Below the pieces are notes generated by a model. It worked only from the letters and a program-made list of their open reading frames with translations. It had not been told where the DNA came from and did not search any database. Positions 1 through 7,966 of a stretch of DNA of 64,000 nt are shown in pieces. The stretch's first letter is position 1, and each line of letters opens with the position of its first letter. Source of the DNA: Pseudomonadales bacterium (GTDB lineage: Bacteria > Pseudomonadota > Gammaproteobacteria > Pseudomonadales > Halieaceae); the NCBI GenBank assembly GCA_024234735.1, contig JACKNV010000010.1, positions 1 through 64,000 on the forward strand, read 5' to 3'. The position numbers and the translations under genes were made by a program.

Positions 1-1046
1 ATCTGCACCTCCAGAACCTTGCCCTCGGGGCCCACCACCGCGGTGTGCAGGGAGCGGTAGCCGTTCTCCTTGGGGTTGGCGATGTAGTCGTCGAACTCGT
101 TGGGGATGTTGTGCCACAGGCCGTGTACCAGCCCCAGGGTGGCGTAGCAATCGGCGATTTCCGGCACCAGGATGCGCACCGCGCGTATATCGTAGACCTG
201 GGAGAAGCCGATTCCCTTGCGCTGCATCTTTCGCCATATGCTGTATATGTGCTTGGCACGCCCGTCAATTTCGAAACGCAGCCCGGCCCGGCCCAGCACC
301 TGGGTCAACTGCGCCTTCACCTTGGCAATGAACTGGTCGCGCTCCACCCGCTTGCCGTCCAGCAGGCGGGCGATCTTGCGATAGGCATCGCCGTACAGAT
401 AGCGAAAAGACAGGTCCTCCAGCTCCCACTTGAGCTGGCCTATACCCAGGCGATGGGCCAGCGGCGCATATACATCGAACACTTCCCGGGCGACCGGCAG
501 ACGACGCTGCTCGTCGTTCTTAACCACCCGGATCGCGCAGGTGCGCTCCGCCAGTTTGATCAACGCCACCCGCACATCGTCAACCAGGGCGATCAGCATC
601 TTGCGGATATTGTCATTCTGGGCCTGGGCCTGGCCGAGCACCGGCCCGTCGTTGGCGCCGCGCAGCTGGCTGATGGCCGCCATCCGCAGGACGCCTTCCA
701 CCAGGGTAGCGACGGGCTGGCCCAGTGTAGCGCCCACCTGTTCGAGAGGCAGGCGCTGCTCGCGCACCGCGCGGTACACCACACCGGCTGCCAGGCAGTC
801 GCAACCCACCTGCAGTTCCGCCAGGATGACGGCGATATCCAGGCCCGCGGTGAAGCAGTCCGACTCCCTGGCCCAGTCACCCGGGTCGGTAGCGGGACTC
901 CGGCGCACGCCCTCCACCATCCGGCAGGCGGCGCCCAGGCGCTCGCGCTCAGCCTGGGGCAGGTCGACGGGCAGGCGCTGCAACCACTGCTCCAGGTCGA
1001 CCTGACCATCCGGGCGCAGGTGAAACTGGTCGCGAACCTGCACCAC
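1..1046 (-). CDS. relA: RelA, (p)ppGpp synthetase I (3' end cut by window edge)
   Basis: Ribosome-associated enzyme that makes (p)ppGpp from GTP/GDP and ATP during amino-acid starvation. About 348 N-terminal residues are visible; the TGS and ACT regions lie beyond base 1. The protein starts MVQVRDQ, as pseudomonad RelA does, from GTG at 1046; a second GTG follows directly. Residues 60-150 are the degenerate HD region: the HD metal-binding pattern of SpoT is not seen. The synthetase domain follows, with GRAKHIYSIWRKMQRKG near residues 252-268 and GYRSLHTAVVGPEG near 329-342. RelA rather than SpoT is favoured by the degenerate HD region and the cysM neighbour. The gene starts 4 bp after the cysM stop, so the two are probably cotranscribed. 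Confidence 0.95.
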   Translation of the reverse strand, partial: MVQVRDQFHLRPDGQVDLEQWLQRLPVDLPQAERERLGAACRMVEGVRRSPATDPGDWARESDCFTAGLDIAVILAELQVGCDCLAAGVVYRAVREQRLPLEQVGATLGQPVATLVEGVLRMAAISQLRGANDGPVLGQAQAQNDNIRKMLIALVDDVRVALIKLAERTCAIRVVKNDEQRRLPVAREVFDVYAPLAHRLGIGQLKWELEDLSFRYLYGDAYRKIARLLDGKRVERDQFIAKVKAQLTQVLGRAGLRFEIDGRAKHIYSIWRKMQRKGIGFSQVYDIRAVRILVPEIADCYATLGLVHGLWHNIPNEFDDYIANPKENGYRSLHTAVVGPEGKVLEVQ

Positions 1047-1050
1047 CCCG

Positions 1051-1947
1051 CTACACCCCGCTGAACACGCCAGTGGAGAGATAGCGGTCGCCGCGATCGC
1101 AGATGATCGCGACGATCACCGCGTTCTCGACCTCAGCCGACAGGCGCAGGGCCGCGGCAATCGCGCCCCCTGAGGAGACGCCACAGAATATGCCCTCGCG
1201 GGTGGCCAGGCTGCGCATGGTCTGCTCCGATTCCTGCTGGGAAATGTCCATGATCCGGTCGACCCTGGCGGCGTCGTAAATTGCCGGCAGATAGGCCTGC
1301 GGCCAGCGCCTGATACCGGGAATGCTGGAACCCTCCTGGGGCTGCAGGCCGACGATCTCGATCGCCGGGTTCCGTTGTTTGAGATAGGCCGAACACCCCA
1401 TGATGGTGCCGGTGGTACCCATGGAACTCACGAAATGGGTGATGGTTCCCGCCGTCTGCCGCCAGATCTCGGGGCCGGTCCCCGTCAGGTGGGCGAGCGG
1501 ATTGTCCGGATTGCCAAACTGGTCCAGCACCCGCCCCTCCCCGGCGGCCTGCATCTCCAGGGCCAGGTCCCGGGCGCCCTCCATACCCTCCTCCGGCGAC
1601 ACCTCCAGCAACTGCGCACCGTAGGCCGACATGGCCTGCTTGCGCTCTTCGCTCATGTGGGAGGGCATGATCAGGATCAGGTGATAGCCGCGAATAGCCG
1701 CCGCCATCGCCAGGGCGATACCGGTATTGCCGCTGGTGGCCTCTATCAGGGTGTCCCCGGGTCGAATCTCGCCCCTGGCCTCCGCCTGGGCGATCATACT
1801 CAGTGCCGGCCTGTCCTTGACCGATCCGGCGGGGTTATTACCCTCGAGCTTGGCCAGCACGGTGTTGGCGGTGTTCCCCGGCAGGCGTTGCAGGCGCACC
1901 AGGGGCGTGTTGCCGATACAGGCTTCGATAGTGGGATATTCGGGCAT
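1051..1947 (-). CDS. cysM: Cysteine synthase B (O-acetylserine sulfhydrylase B)
   Basis: PLP enzyme that makes cysteine from O-acetylserine and sulfide (the CysM type also accepts thiosulfate). At 298 residues it has CysM length. Visible motifs are the PLP lysine in GSVKDR (K44), the substrate loop EATSGNTG, the phosphate-binding GTTGT segment and the C-terminal SSGGA motif. ATG start; no strong Shine-Dalgarno is seen. A TATACT hexamer on the minus strand at 1976-1981 could be a -10, but no matching -35 was found. relA follows after 4 bp. In Pseudomonas an rlmD gene usually lies between the two; it is absent here. Confidence 0.93.
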   Translation of the reverse strand: MPEYPTIEACIGNTPLVRLQRLPGNTANTVLAKLEGNNPAGSVKDRPALSMIAQAEARGEIRPGDTLIEATSGNTGIALAMAAAIRGYHLILIMPSHMSEERKQAMSAYGAQLLEVSPEEGMEGARDLALEMQAAGEGRVLDQFGNPDNPLAHLTGTGPEIWRQTAGTITHFVSSMGTTGTIMGCSAYLKQRNPAIEIVGLQPQEGSSIPGIRRWPQAYLPAIYDAARVDRIMDISQQESEQTMRSLATREGIFCGVSSGGAIAAALRLSAEVENAVIVAIICDRGDRYLSTGVFSGV

Positions 1948-2037
1948 AGGGTACGTACCGCGTGATCAGGTGGCCAGTATAGCGAACTTGGTTGAACTGC
2001 GGGAGAAACTCCGCGCAGCCACCGGCCGGTGGCGGCC

Positions 2038-2412
2038 TCAGGGCGCCAGCACGGCGAAGGCGACCACGTAATCGACTTCATCCGCGAGGCTCAGGTGCAG
2101 GCGACTGCCGCCCAGTTCGGCGGCCACTCGCAGGGCGCCACCATCCAGGGCCACGACGGGCGCGCCCCGGGCGTCGTGGCCAATAGAGATATCCTGCCAG
2201 CTGACACCGCGCCCGATACCCGTACCCAGGGCCTTGGCAACGGCCTCCTTGGCGGCAAAGCGCTTGGCCAGCAGGCGTGCCGGCTGGCGGCTGAGCCGAT
2301 ACTCCTGGCGTTCCGCGGGAGTCAGTATCCGCTCGACGAAGCGGTCGCCCAGGCGTTCCAGCACCGCCTCGATACGACCCACCCGGAGGATATCGGTGCC
2401 GACGGCAATCAT
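2038..2412 (-). CDS. acpS: Holo-[acyl-carrier-protein] synthase
   Basis: Transfers 4'-phosphopantetheine from CoA to a serine of apo-ACP, activating fatty acid synthesis. 124 residues, normal for AcpS. The N-terminal MIAVGTDILRVGRI carries the metal-binding aspartate, and FAAKEAVAKALGTG is the family signature. Its ATG overlaps the recO stop as ATGA, so translation is probably coupled. In many gammaproteobacteria pdxJ sits between recO and acpS; here it is missing. Confidence 0.95.
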   Translation of the reverse strand: MIAVGTDILRVGRIEAVLERLGDRFVERILTPAERQEYRLSRQPARLLAKRFAAKEAVAKALGTGIGRGVSWQDISIGHDARGAPVVALDGGALRVAAELGGSRLHLSLADEVDYVVAFAVLAP

Positions 2413-3158
2413 CCGGCGCGCTCCGGGCCTGCGGCGCTACGTTCCGCCGCACCACCGCTGCGAAACAGTTCACGGCTGTGCAGCGGACTATCCCCGAGGT
2501 GCATGGACAACACCAGGCGCAGCAGGCGCTTGGCTGTCGCCCGGGCGGGCCCGCCGAACCCCCCGGCCGCCATCGCCAGCAGATCGGCCCCGCAAAACGC
2601 GCGCGGCGACGGCCCCGTGGCCGCGTCATCGCGCACCAGCCCCCAGTCCGGATGATAGTAATACCAGCACTCCGGACACAGCGCCTCGCCGGTCAGGCCG
2701 TCCAGGTCCAGGCTGAAACCATAGCCCAGTTCTCCCAGCAGGTTGAACTCGAACTGGCGCAGCACATCATCCACGGGCTCAATGCCTGCCAGGGCGTCCA
2801 GCGTGGCGTCGTAGCAGGCGAACAGGCGCGGGTGCGGATCGTGTCGATGCAGCAGCCGCATCAGCAGTTCGTTGAGATACATGCCGCTGAACAGGCGCTG
2901 TGCATGCAACACCCGCGGACGACCCACGGTTTCGCTGGCGCCGAGGGCCTTCAGTTCGGAGCGCCCGCTGAAACTGAGCAGCAGGGGCGTGAAGGGTTGC
3001 AGCCGCGCACCGGGAGTGCCGCCGCGCCCCTTGCGGCGCGCGCCGCGGGCCACCAGGCTGATGCGGCCATGCTCGGCAGTGAACACCTCCAGCAGCGCGC
3101 TGCTGTCGCGATAGGCCCGCGAGTGGAGAATATAGGCAGGTTGCAGGGCGACACGCAT
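2409..3158 (-). CDS. recO: DNA repair protein RecO
   Basis: Recombination mediator of the RecFOR pathway that helps load RecA onto SSB-coated single-stranded DNA. 249 residues. The N-terminal OB-fold region starts MRVALQPAYILHSRAYRDSS and contains the RGARRKGRG basic stretch; a C-terminal helical region follows with CPECWYYYHPDWGL. The ATG at 3158 is chosen over an in-frame upstream start because the family begins at this segment and the longer form adds 15 unrelated residues. It lies 4 bp after the era stop and overlaps acpS by 4 bp, so it belongs to the lepA-lepB-rnc-era-recO-acpS transcription unit. Confidence 0.93.
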   Translation of the reverse strand: MRVALQPAYILHSRAYRDSSALLEVFTAEHGRISLVARGARRKGRGGTPGARLQPFTPLLLSFSGRSELKALGASETVGRPRVLHAQRLFSGMYLNELLMRLLHRHDPHPRLFACYDATLDALAGIEPVDDVLRQFEFNLLGELGYGFSLDLDGLTGEALCPECWYYYHPDWGLVRDDAATGPSPRAFCGADLLAMAAGGFGGPARATAKRLLRLVLSMHLGDSPLHSRELFRSGGAAERSAAGPERAG

Positions 3159-3162
3159 GGCG

Positions 3163-4062
3163 CTAGTCGTCGTAGCCCAGGCTGCGCAGCGCGCGCTCGT
3201 CATCCGACCAGCCCGACTTCACCTTTACCCACAAACGCAGCATGACCTTGCAATCGAACAACAGCTCCATGTCCCGCCGGGCCTCGCTGCCGATCGAGCG
3301 CAGCCGGGAGCCCCCCTCGCCGATGAGGATCTTCTTCTGGCCCTTGCGCTCCACGAAAATCAGTGCCGCAATGTGCAGCACCGCATCCTGTTGCGCAAAC
3401 TCCTCTATTTCGACGGTGATCGAGTAGGGCAACTCCTCGCCCAACTGGCGCATTATTTTCTCGCGGACGATTTCCGCGGCGAGAAAGCGCTGGCTGCGAT
3501 CTGTTATCTGCTCCTCGGGAAAGAAATGCGCGGACTGCGGAAGCAACTTGACTATCTCTCTTTCCAGCTCGGCAATGTTGTGGCGGCGCAGCGCCGACAC
3601 AGGCAGGATCGCGGCGAATTCACCCTTGGCGGCCAGGGCCTGCAGGTGGGGCAGCAGCGCGTTTTTGTCCTCCAGCAAGTCGACCTTGTTGACCACCAGC
3701 AGGCACGGCAACCCCCCCTGGCGAATCTGCTCCAGCACCATGGCGTCCTCCTGGGTCCAGGCGGTGCGATCAACCACGAACACCACCAGGTCCACGTCGC
3801 GGATGGCAGCGCTGGCGGCGCGGTTCATGTAACGGTTGATCGCTTTCGAGGCGTCCTTGTGCAAGCCCGGCGTGTCGACGAATACGAGCTGGTTGCTGCC
3901 CTCGGTCTTGATACCCAGCACCCGGTGACGGGTGGTCTGCGGCTTGCGGGACGTGATGCTGATTTTCTGCCCGAGGAGATGATTCAGCAGGGTCGACTTG
4001 CCGACATTGGGCCTGCCGACGATGGCGATATAACCGCAGCGCCGAAGCGAATCAGCCGGCAT
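3163..4062 (-). CDS. era: GTPase Era
   Basis: Essential GTPase that binds the 3' end of 16S rRNA and assists 30S maturation. 299 residues. G1 is GRPNVGKST near the N-terminus, then the T-rich switch, DTPG (G3) and NKVD (G4). The C-terminal KH domain contains GEGGSRLRSIG. The ATG at 4062 is chosen because it places G1 about 15 residues in; the open frame runs 112 codons upstream only as a shadow of rnc. The start overlaps the rnc 3' end by 11 bp, a usual rnc-era arrangement. Confidence 0.96.
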   Translation of the reverse strand: MPADSLRRCGYIAIVGRPNVGKSTLLNHLLGQKISITSRKPQTTRHRVLGIKTEGSNQLVFVDTPGLHKDASKAINRYMNRAASAAIRDVDLVVFVVDRTAWTQEDAMVLEQIRQGGLPCLLVVNKVDLLEDKNALLPHLQALAAKGEFAAILPVSALRRHNIAELEREIVKLLPQSAHFFPEEQITDRSQRFLAAEIVREKIMRQLGEELPYSITVEIEEFAQQDAVLHIAALIFVERKGQKKILIGEGGSRLRSIGSEARRDMELLFDCKVMLRLWVKVKSGWSDDERALRSLGYDD

Positions 4063-4729
4063 CCGCCGCCAACCTCTGCAGGGCCTCGCGGGCGGCCGCC
4101 TGCTCGGCCCTGCGCCGACTGTTGCCGTGCCCCTCGGCCACCAGTTGAGGCCGGGCGACATGGCAGGCCACGGTAAACTGCTGGGCATGGTGCTCGCCCT
4201 CCACGGCCAGCAGCTGGTACTCGGGCAGGGGGTTACCCCGCCCCTGCAGGTATTCCTGCAGGCGGGTTTTGGCATCCTTACCGGCTTCACCCACTGCAGG
4301 CGAGTCCAGCCTGCTGCCGAACCAGCGCAGCACACAGGCTCTGCACGGCTCGGTGCCGCCATCGAGCAGCACCGCGCCCGCCACCGCCTCCACGGCATCC
4401 GCCAGGATGGAACCGCGGCGGAAGCCGCCGCTCTTGCGCTCCCCGGGGCCGAGCAGCAGGTATTCCCCGAGGCCCAGTTCGCGCCCCAGGGCGGCCAGGG
4501 TGTCGCCTTTGACCAGCGAGGCGCGCATCCTGCTCAGCTCACCCTCGCGGGCGCGGGGAAAACGCTGGTACAGCGCTTCGGCGATGATGTGATTGACGAT
4601 GGAATCGCCCAGGAACTCCAGGCGCTCGTTATTGGTCCCACCCGCGCTGCGATGGGTCAGCGCGGTGACCAGCAATTGCGGATCGGCGAACTCATGACCG
4701 AGGGTGCGCTGCAGACGGGCGGTGTTCAC
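4052..4729 (-). CDS. rnc: Ribonuclease III
   Basis: Cuts double-stranded RNA in rRNA precursors and structured mRNAs. 225 residues: the RNase III domain has the signature NERLEFLGDSI at residues 34-44 with its catalytic glutamate and aspartate, and a C-terminal double-stranded RNA-binding domain follows from about residue 152 (KTRLQEYLQGRG). The start is GTG. It is placed 10 bp after the DUF4845 gene and overlaps era. Confidence 0.96.
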   Translation of the reverse strand: MNTARLQRTLGHEFADPQLLVTALTHRSAGGTNNERLEFLGDSIVNHIIAEALYQRFPRAREGELSRMRASLVKGDTLAALGRELGLGEYLLLGPGERKSGGFRRGSILADAVEAVAGAVLLDGGTEPCRACVLRWFGSRLDSPAVGEAGKDAKTRLQEYLQGRGNPLPEYQLLAVEGEHHAQQFTVACHVARPQLVAEGHGNSRRRAEQAAAREALQRLAADAG

Positions 4730-4739
4730 CGACGGGCGT

Positions 4740-5123
4740 TCAATAGGGCTGCCTGCCGGTTTCGATTTCCAGGTCGTCGAAATTCATGACGGCATCGACA
4801 TTGCCCATTATCGGCACCCGGGCCTCGTAGCGAGCGTCGATGAAGGTCCGGCCATCCTTGCGAAACACTTCCACGTCCTTGGGTTTCAGGTCGTATATCT
4901 GGTTGGTGTTGAACACCGTTTCGATCCGGCGGCGAATATCGGCTATGCCTTCCCTGTCCGGGTCATATTCCTGGGCGATCTTGGTGATGATCTCCCGCAC
5001 GCTGAGGTACTCGAAATAGTGCGGGGCCATGCGGACGATGCACATGATAAAAAACCCCACCATGGCCGCCACCGCCAGCATTCCCGGAATGGACATCCCC
5101 TGTTGACGCGAATGTGCTTTCAT
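4740..5123 (-). CDS. DUF4845 single-span membrane protein
   Basis: Small protein of 127 residues with one N-terminal transmembrane segment (about residues 13-32, GMLAVAAMVGFFIMCIVRM) preceded by KAHSRQQ, a type IV pilin-like short basic leader. The soluble part contains YFEYLSVREIITKI. ATG at 5123 is preferred over an upstream GTG because GGAGGAG lies just before it. Proteins of this family commonly sit between lepB and rnc in Pseudomonas-like genomes. No biochemical function is known to me. Confidence 0.85.
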   Translation of the reverse strand: MKAHSRQQGMSIPGMLAVAAMVGFFIMCIVRMAPHYFEYLSVREIITKIAQEYDPDREGIADIRRRIETVFNTNQIYDLKPKDVEVFRKDGRTFIDARYEARVPIMGNVDAVMNFDDLEIETGRQPY

Positions 5124-5152
5124 TATGCGCTCCTCCACAAATCCCGCTGCGA

Positions 5153-5992
5153 TTATTGAATCAGGCCCACCCGGCTGAAACTGGGCAGGCTAAGCAGCGA
5201 ATCCCAGTGCATCCATACGGCGAACGCCTTGCCTACTATATCCTTTTCCGGTACCTGACCCCAAATCCTGCTGTCGCTGCTGTTGTCCCGGTTGTCGCCC
5301 ATCATGAAGTAATGCCCCGGTTTCACCACCACGGAAAAATCGCGGGCCGGCCGGTTTTCGTCCACCTGGACCAGGTGGGTGGCATCACCCAGGGTCTCCA
5401 GCCCCACCTGGTAGCGGGCCTGCCCCTCCGGCAGCACGGCCAGCGGCTCCTCGACGATCTCCTTACCGTTGACGTACAGGCGTTTGTTGCGATACGTGAC
5501 GGTGTCACCGGGAAGCCCGACCACACGCTTGATGAAGTAGGTATCGTTCATATGGGGTGGGAAAAACACCATGACGTCACCGCGTTGCGGTTCATTCAGG
5601 TCCAGCACCTTGGTGCGCAGCACCGGCAGGCGTATGCCGTAGGTATACTTGTTGACCAGGATGTAATCCCCCACCTGCAGGGTCGGCACCATGGAGGATG
5701 AAGGAATCTGAAAGGGCTCCACCAGGAAGGAACGCAGGACGAACACCACCAGCAGCACCGGGAAGAACGATTTGGCGTATTCGACCAGCGCCGGCTCCCT
5801 GGCGGATTGCTCCACTTGCCGCCGGTAGCTGGCAGCCTGGCTGCTGCCCTCCTGCTGCCACTGGGGATACTCCTCCTGCAGGTTCGCCACTGTGCGCCGC
5901 CTGCCCGGCGCCAGCAACAGGGCGTCCAGCAACCAGATCAGGCCGCTGCCGAATACCAGGATTACCAGGATCAGGGGAAAGTCAATGTCCAT
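5153..5992 (-). CDS. lepB: Signal peptidase I
   Basis: Inner-membrane serine protease that removes signal peptides from Sec and Tat substrates. 279 residues from the ATG at 5992. There are two N-terminal transmembrane segments (about 4-25 and 75-90). The catalytic serine is in PSSSMVPT (S100) and the general-base lysine in YFIKRVVGLPGD (K155). The signature GDNRDNSSDSR lies near the C-terminus. An in-frame TTG 15 bp upstream would overlap lepA; the ATG fits better. The gene follows lepA within the same operon. Confidence 0.95.
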   Translation of the reverse strand: MDIDFPLILVILVFGSGLIWLLDALLLAPGRRRTVANLQEEYPQWQQEGSSQAASYRRQVEQSAREPALVEYAKSFFPVLLVVFVLRSFLVEPFQIPSSSMVPTLQVGDYILVNKYTYGIRLPVLRTKVLDLNEPQRGDVMVFFPPHMNDTYFIKRVVGLPGDTVTYRNKRLYVNGKEIVEEPLAVLPEGQARYQVGLETLGDATHLVQVDENRPARDFSVVVKPGHYFMMGDNRDNSSDSRIWGQVPEKDIVGKAFAVWMHWDSLLSLPSFSRVGLIQ

Positions 5993-5996
5993 ATCG

Positions 5997-7796
5997 TCAG
6001 CCGTCAACCTTGAGTACTGCCAGAAAGGCGGACTGGGGGATCTCCACCCTGCCGACCTGTTTCATGCGTTTCTTACCCGCTTTCTGCTTGTCCAGCAGCT
6101 TGCGCTTGCGACTGACATCGCCGCCGTAGCACTTGGCGGTAACGTTCTTGCGCAATGCCTTGACCGTCTGGCGCGCCACGATCTTGCCGCCGACTGCACA
6201 CTGGATGGCCACGTCGAACATCTGTCGGGGAATCAGCTCCTGCATTTTCTCGGTCAGGACCCGGCCCCGGTGCTGCACCTGGTCGCGGTGCACGATCACG
6301 GCCAGGGCGTCGACGCGCTCGCCATTGATAAGCATGTCGAGTCGCGCCAGGCTGGCCGCCTCGAAACGCTCGAAACTGTAATCCAGTGAGGCGTAACCCC
6401 TGCTCACCGATTTCAGGCGGTCGAAAAAATCCAGCACCACCTCGGCCATGGGTATATCGTAGGTCAGCGATACCTGGGCGCCCAGAAACTGCATGTCTTT
6501 CTGAACCCCGCGCTTTTCCACGCACAAAGTGATGACGCTCCCCAGGTAACTGTGCGGCACCAGGATATGGCAGCGCGCAATCGGCTCGCGCATCTCTTCT
6601 ATGTCACCCGGATCCGGCAGCGCCGAGGGGTTGTCGACCTGGATGATCTCGCCATTCTTTTTCACAACCTCGTAGATGACGGTCGGGGCAGTGGTGATCA
6701 GGTCGAGGTCGTACTCCCGCTCCAGCCGTTCCTGGATGATCTCCATGTGCAGCATGCCCAGGAATCCGCAGCGAAACCCGAAGCCCAGGGCGTCGGACGT
6801 CTCCGGTTCGTAGAACAGCGAAGCGTCGTTCAGGGTCAGTTTGGCGAGGGCATCGCGAAAGTCCTCGTAGTCATCCGAGGAGATCGTGAATATGCCCGCG
6901 TAGACCTGGGGTTTGACCCGCTGGAAGCCCGGTAGCGCGGGCACGTCCGGGCGCTTGTCGTGGGTCAGGGTGTCACCCACCGGAGCGCCATGGATATCCT
7001 TGATGCCGGCCACCACGTAACCGACCTCACCCGCCTGCAGCGCCTCGCGCTCCACCCGCTTGGGCGTGAAGATGCCGACACCGTCCACCTGGTGGGCCTT
7101 GCCGATTGTTTTCGCCACAATCTTGTCGCGCTTACGCAACACCCCGTTTTTGACCCTCACCAGGGAGACCACCCCGAGGTAATTGTCGAACCAGGAGTCG
7201 ATGATCAGCGCCTGCAGCGGGGCCTCGCGATCACCCTCAGGCGGGGGGATTTTCGCCACCAGCTGCTCCAGGGCCTGCTCCACGCCCAGGCCGGACTTGG
7301 CACTGACCAGGCAGGCGTCGCTGGCATCGATACCGATGATCTCCTCGATTTCCTTCTTGACCTTGTCGGGATCGGCCTGGGGCAGGTCCATCTTGTTGAG
7401 GATGGGCAACACCTCCAGGCCCTGCTCGATGGCCGTGTAGCAGTTGGCGACCGACTGGGCCTCGACCCCCTGACCCGCATCTACCACCAGCAGCGCCCCC
7501 TCGCAGGCGGCCAGGGAGCGCGACACTTCGTAGGAAAAGTCGACGTGGCCGGGGGTATCGATAAAGTTGAGCTGGTAGACCTCACCGTCGACCGCCCGGT
7601 AGTCCAGGGTGACGCTCTGGGCCTTGATGGTAATCCCGCGCTCGCGCTCGATATCCATGGAATCCAGCACCTGCTCGTCCATCTCCCGGTCACTGAGCCC
7701 GCCACAGTGCTGGATGAAGCGGTCCGCCAGCGTGGACTTGCCGTGGTCTATGTGGGCAATAATGGAAAAGTTACGGATGTTGCCGAGTTCAGTCAC
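5997..7796 (-). CDS. lepA: Elongation factor 4 (LepA)
   Basis: Ribosomal GTPase implicated in back-translocation and in translation initiation or assembly fidelity. 599 residues, exact family length. G1 is AHIDHGKST, followed by RERGITI, DTPGHVDF and NKMDLP. The LepA-specific C-terminal domain ends with GKKRMKQVGRVEIPQSAFLAVL. The start is GTG, as in many lepA genes. First gene of the lepA-lepB-DUF4845-rnc-era-recO-acpS unit; a TACAAT hexamer about 100 bp upstream may be its -10. Confidence 0.97.
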   Translation of the reverse strand: MTELGNIRNFSIIAHIDHGKSTLADRFIQHCGGLSDREMDEQVLDSMDIERERGITIKAQSVTLDYRAVDGEVYQLNFIDTPGHVDFSYEVSRSLAACEGALLVVDAGQGVEAQSVANCYTAIEQGLEVLPILNKMDLPQADPDKVKKEIEEIIGIDASDACLVSAKSGLGVEQALEQLVAKIPPPEGDREAPLQALIIDSWFDNYLGVVSLVRVKNGVLRKRDKIVAKTIGKAHQVDGVGIFTPKRVEREALQAGEVGYVVAGIKDIHGAPVGDTLTHDKRPDVPALPGFQRVKPQVYAGIFTISSDDYEDFRDALAKLTLNDASLFYEPETSDALGFGFRCGFLGMLHMEIIQERLEREYDLDLITTAPTVIYEVVKKNGEIIQVDNPSALPDPGDIEEMREPIARCHILVPHSYLGSVITLCVEKRGVQKDMQFLGAQVSLTYDIPMAEVVLDFFDRLKSVSRGYASLDYSFERFEAASLARLDMLINGERVDALAVIVHRDQVQHRGRVLTEKMQELIPRQMFDVAIQCAVGGKIVARQTVKALRKNVTAKCYGGDVSRKRKLLDKQKAGKKRMKQVGRVEIPQSAFLAVLKVDG

Positions 7797-7898
7797 TCAA
7801 TCGGGCCCGGTTGGCGCGGGACGACGCGGTCCCGCGGGGTGTGTTCGATGAACGACGGCGCGGCAAGCTCGCCCCGCGCGCCAGGTAAAAAACGCGCG

Positions 7899-7904
7899 AT
7901 TGTA
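7899..7904 (-). promoter_or_regulatory. Possible -10 element of the lepA operon
   Basis: On the minus strand the hexamer TACAAT lies about 100 bp before the lepA GTG. The sequence 17 bp further upstream (TGGCGG) is a poor -35, so this is only a suggestion. The rest of the 170-bp mucD-lepA gap shows no gene. Confidence 0.25.
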
Positions 7905-7922
7905 ACCCAACCCGATGGCATC

Positions 7923-7939
7923 CGCCACGCCCCGTGGCG
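7923..7939 (-). terminator. GC hairpin after mucD (weak terminator candidate)
   Basis: Perfect 7-bp inverted repeat CGCCACG-CCC-CGTGGCG about 30 bp downstream of the mucD stop. No T-tract follows on the minus strand, so it may only stabilise the transcript end or assist Rho-dependent termination. Confidence 0.3.
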
Positions 7940-7966
7940 CGGCTGCGCAGCGCTCCCTCGCCCCTG

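Noticed and set aside
45..1064. A 339-codon plus-strand open frame opposite relA
   Set aside because: The minus strand here encodes unmistakable RelA; the plus-strand frame has no recognisable domain and reflects high-GC codon bias. Similar long antisense frames opposite lepA, mucD, valS, rapA, ccoN and others were dropped for the same reason.
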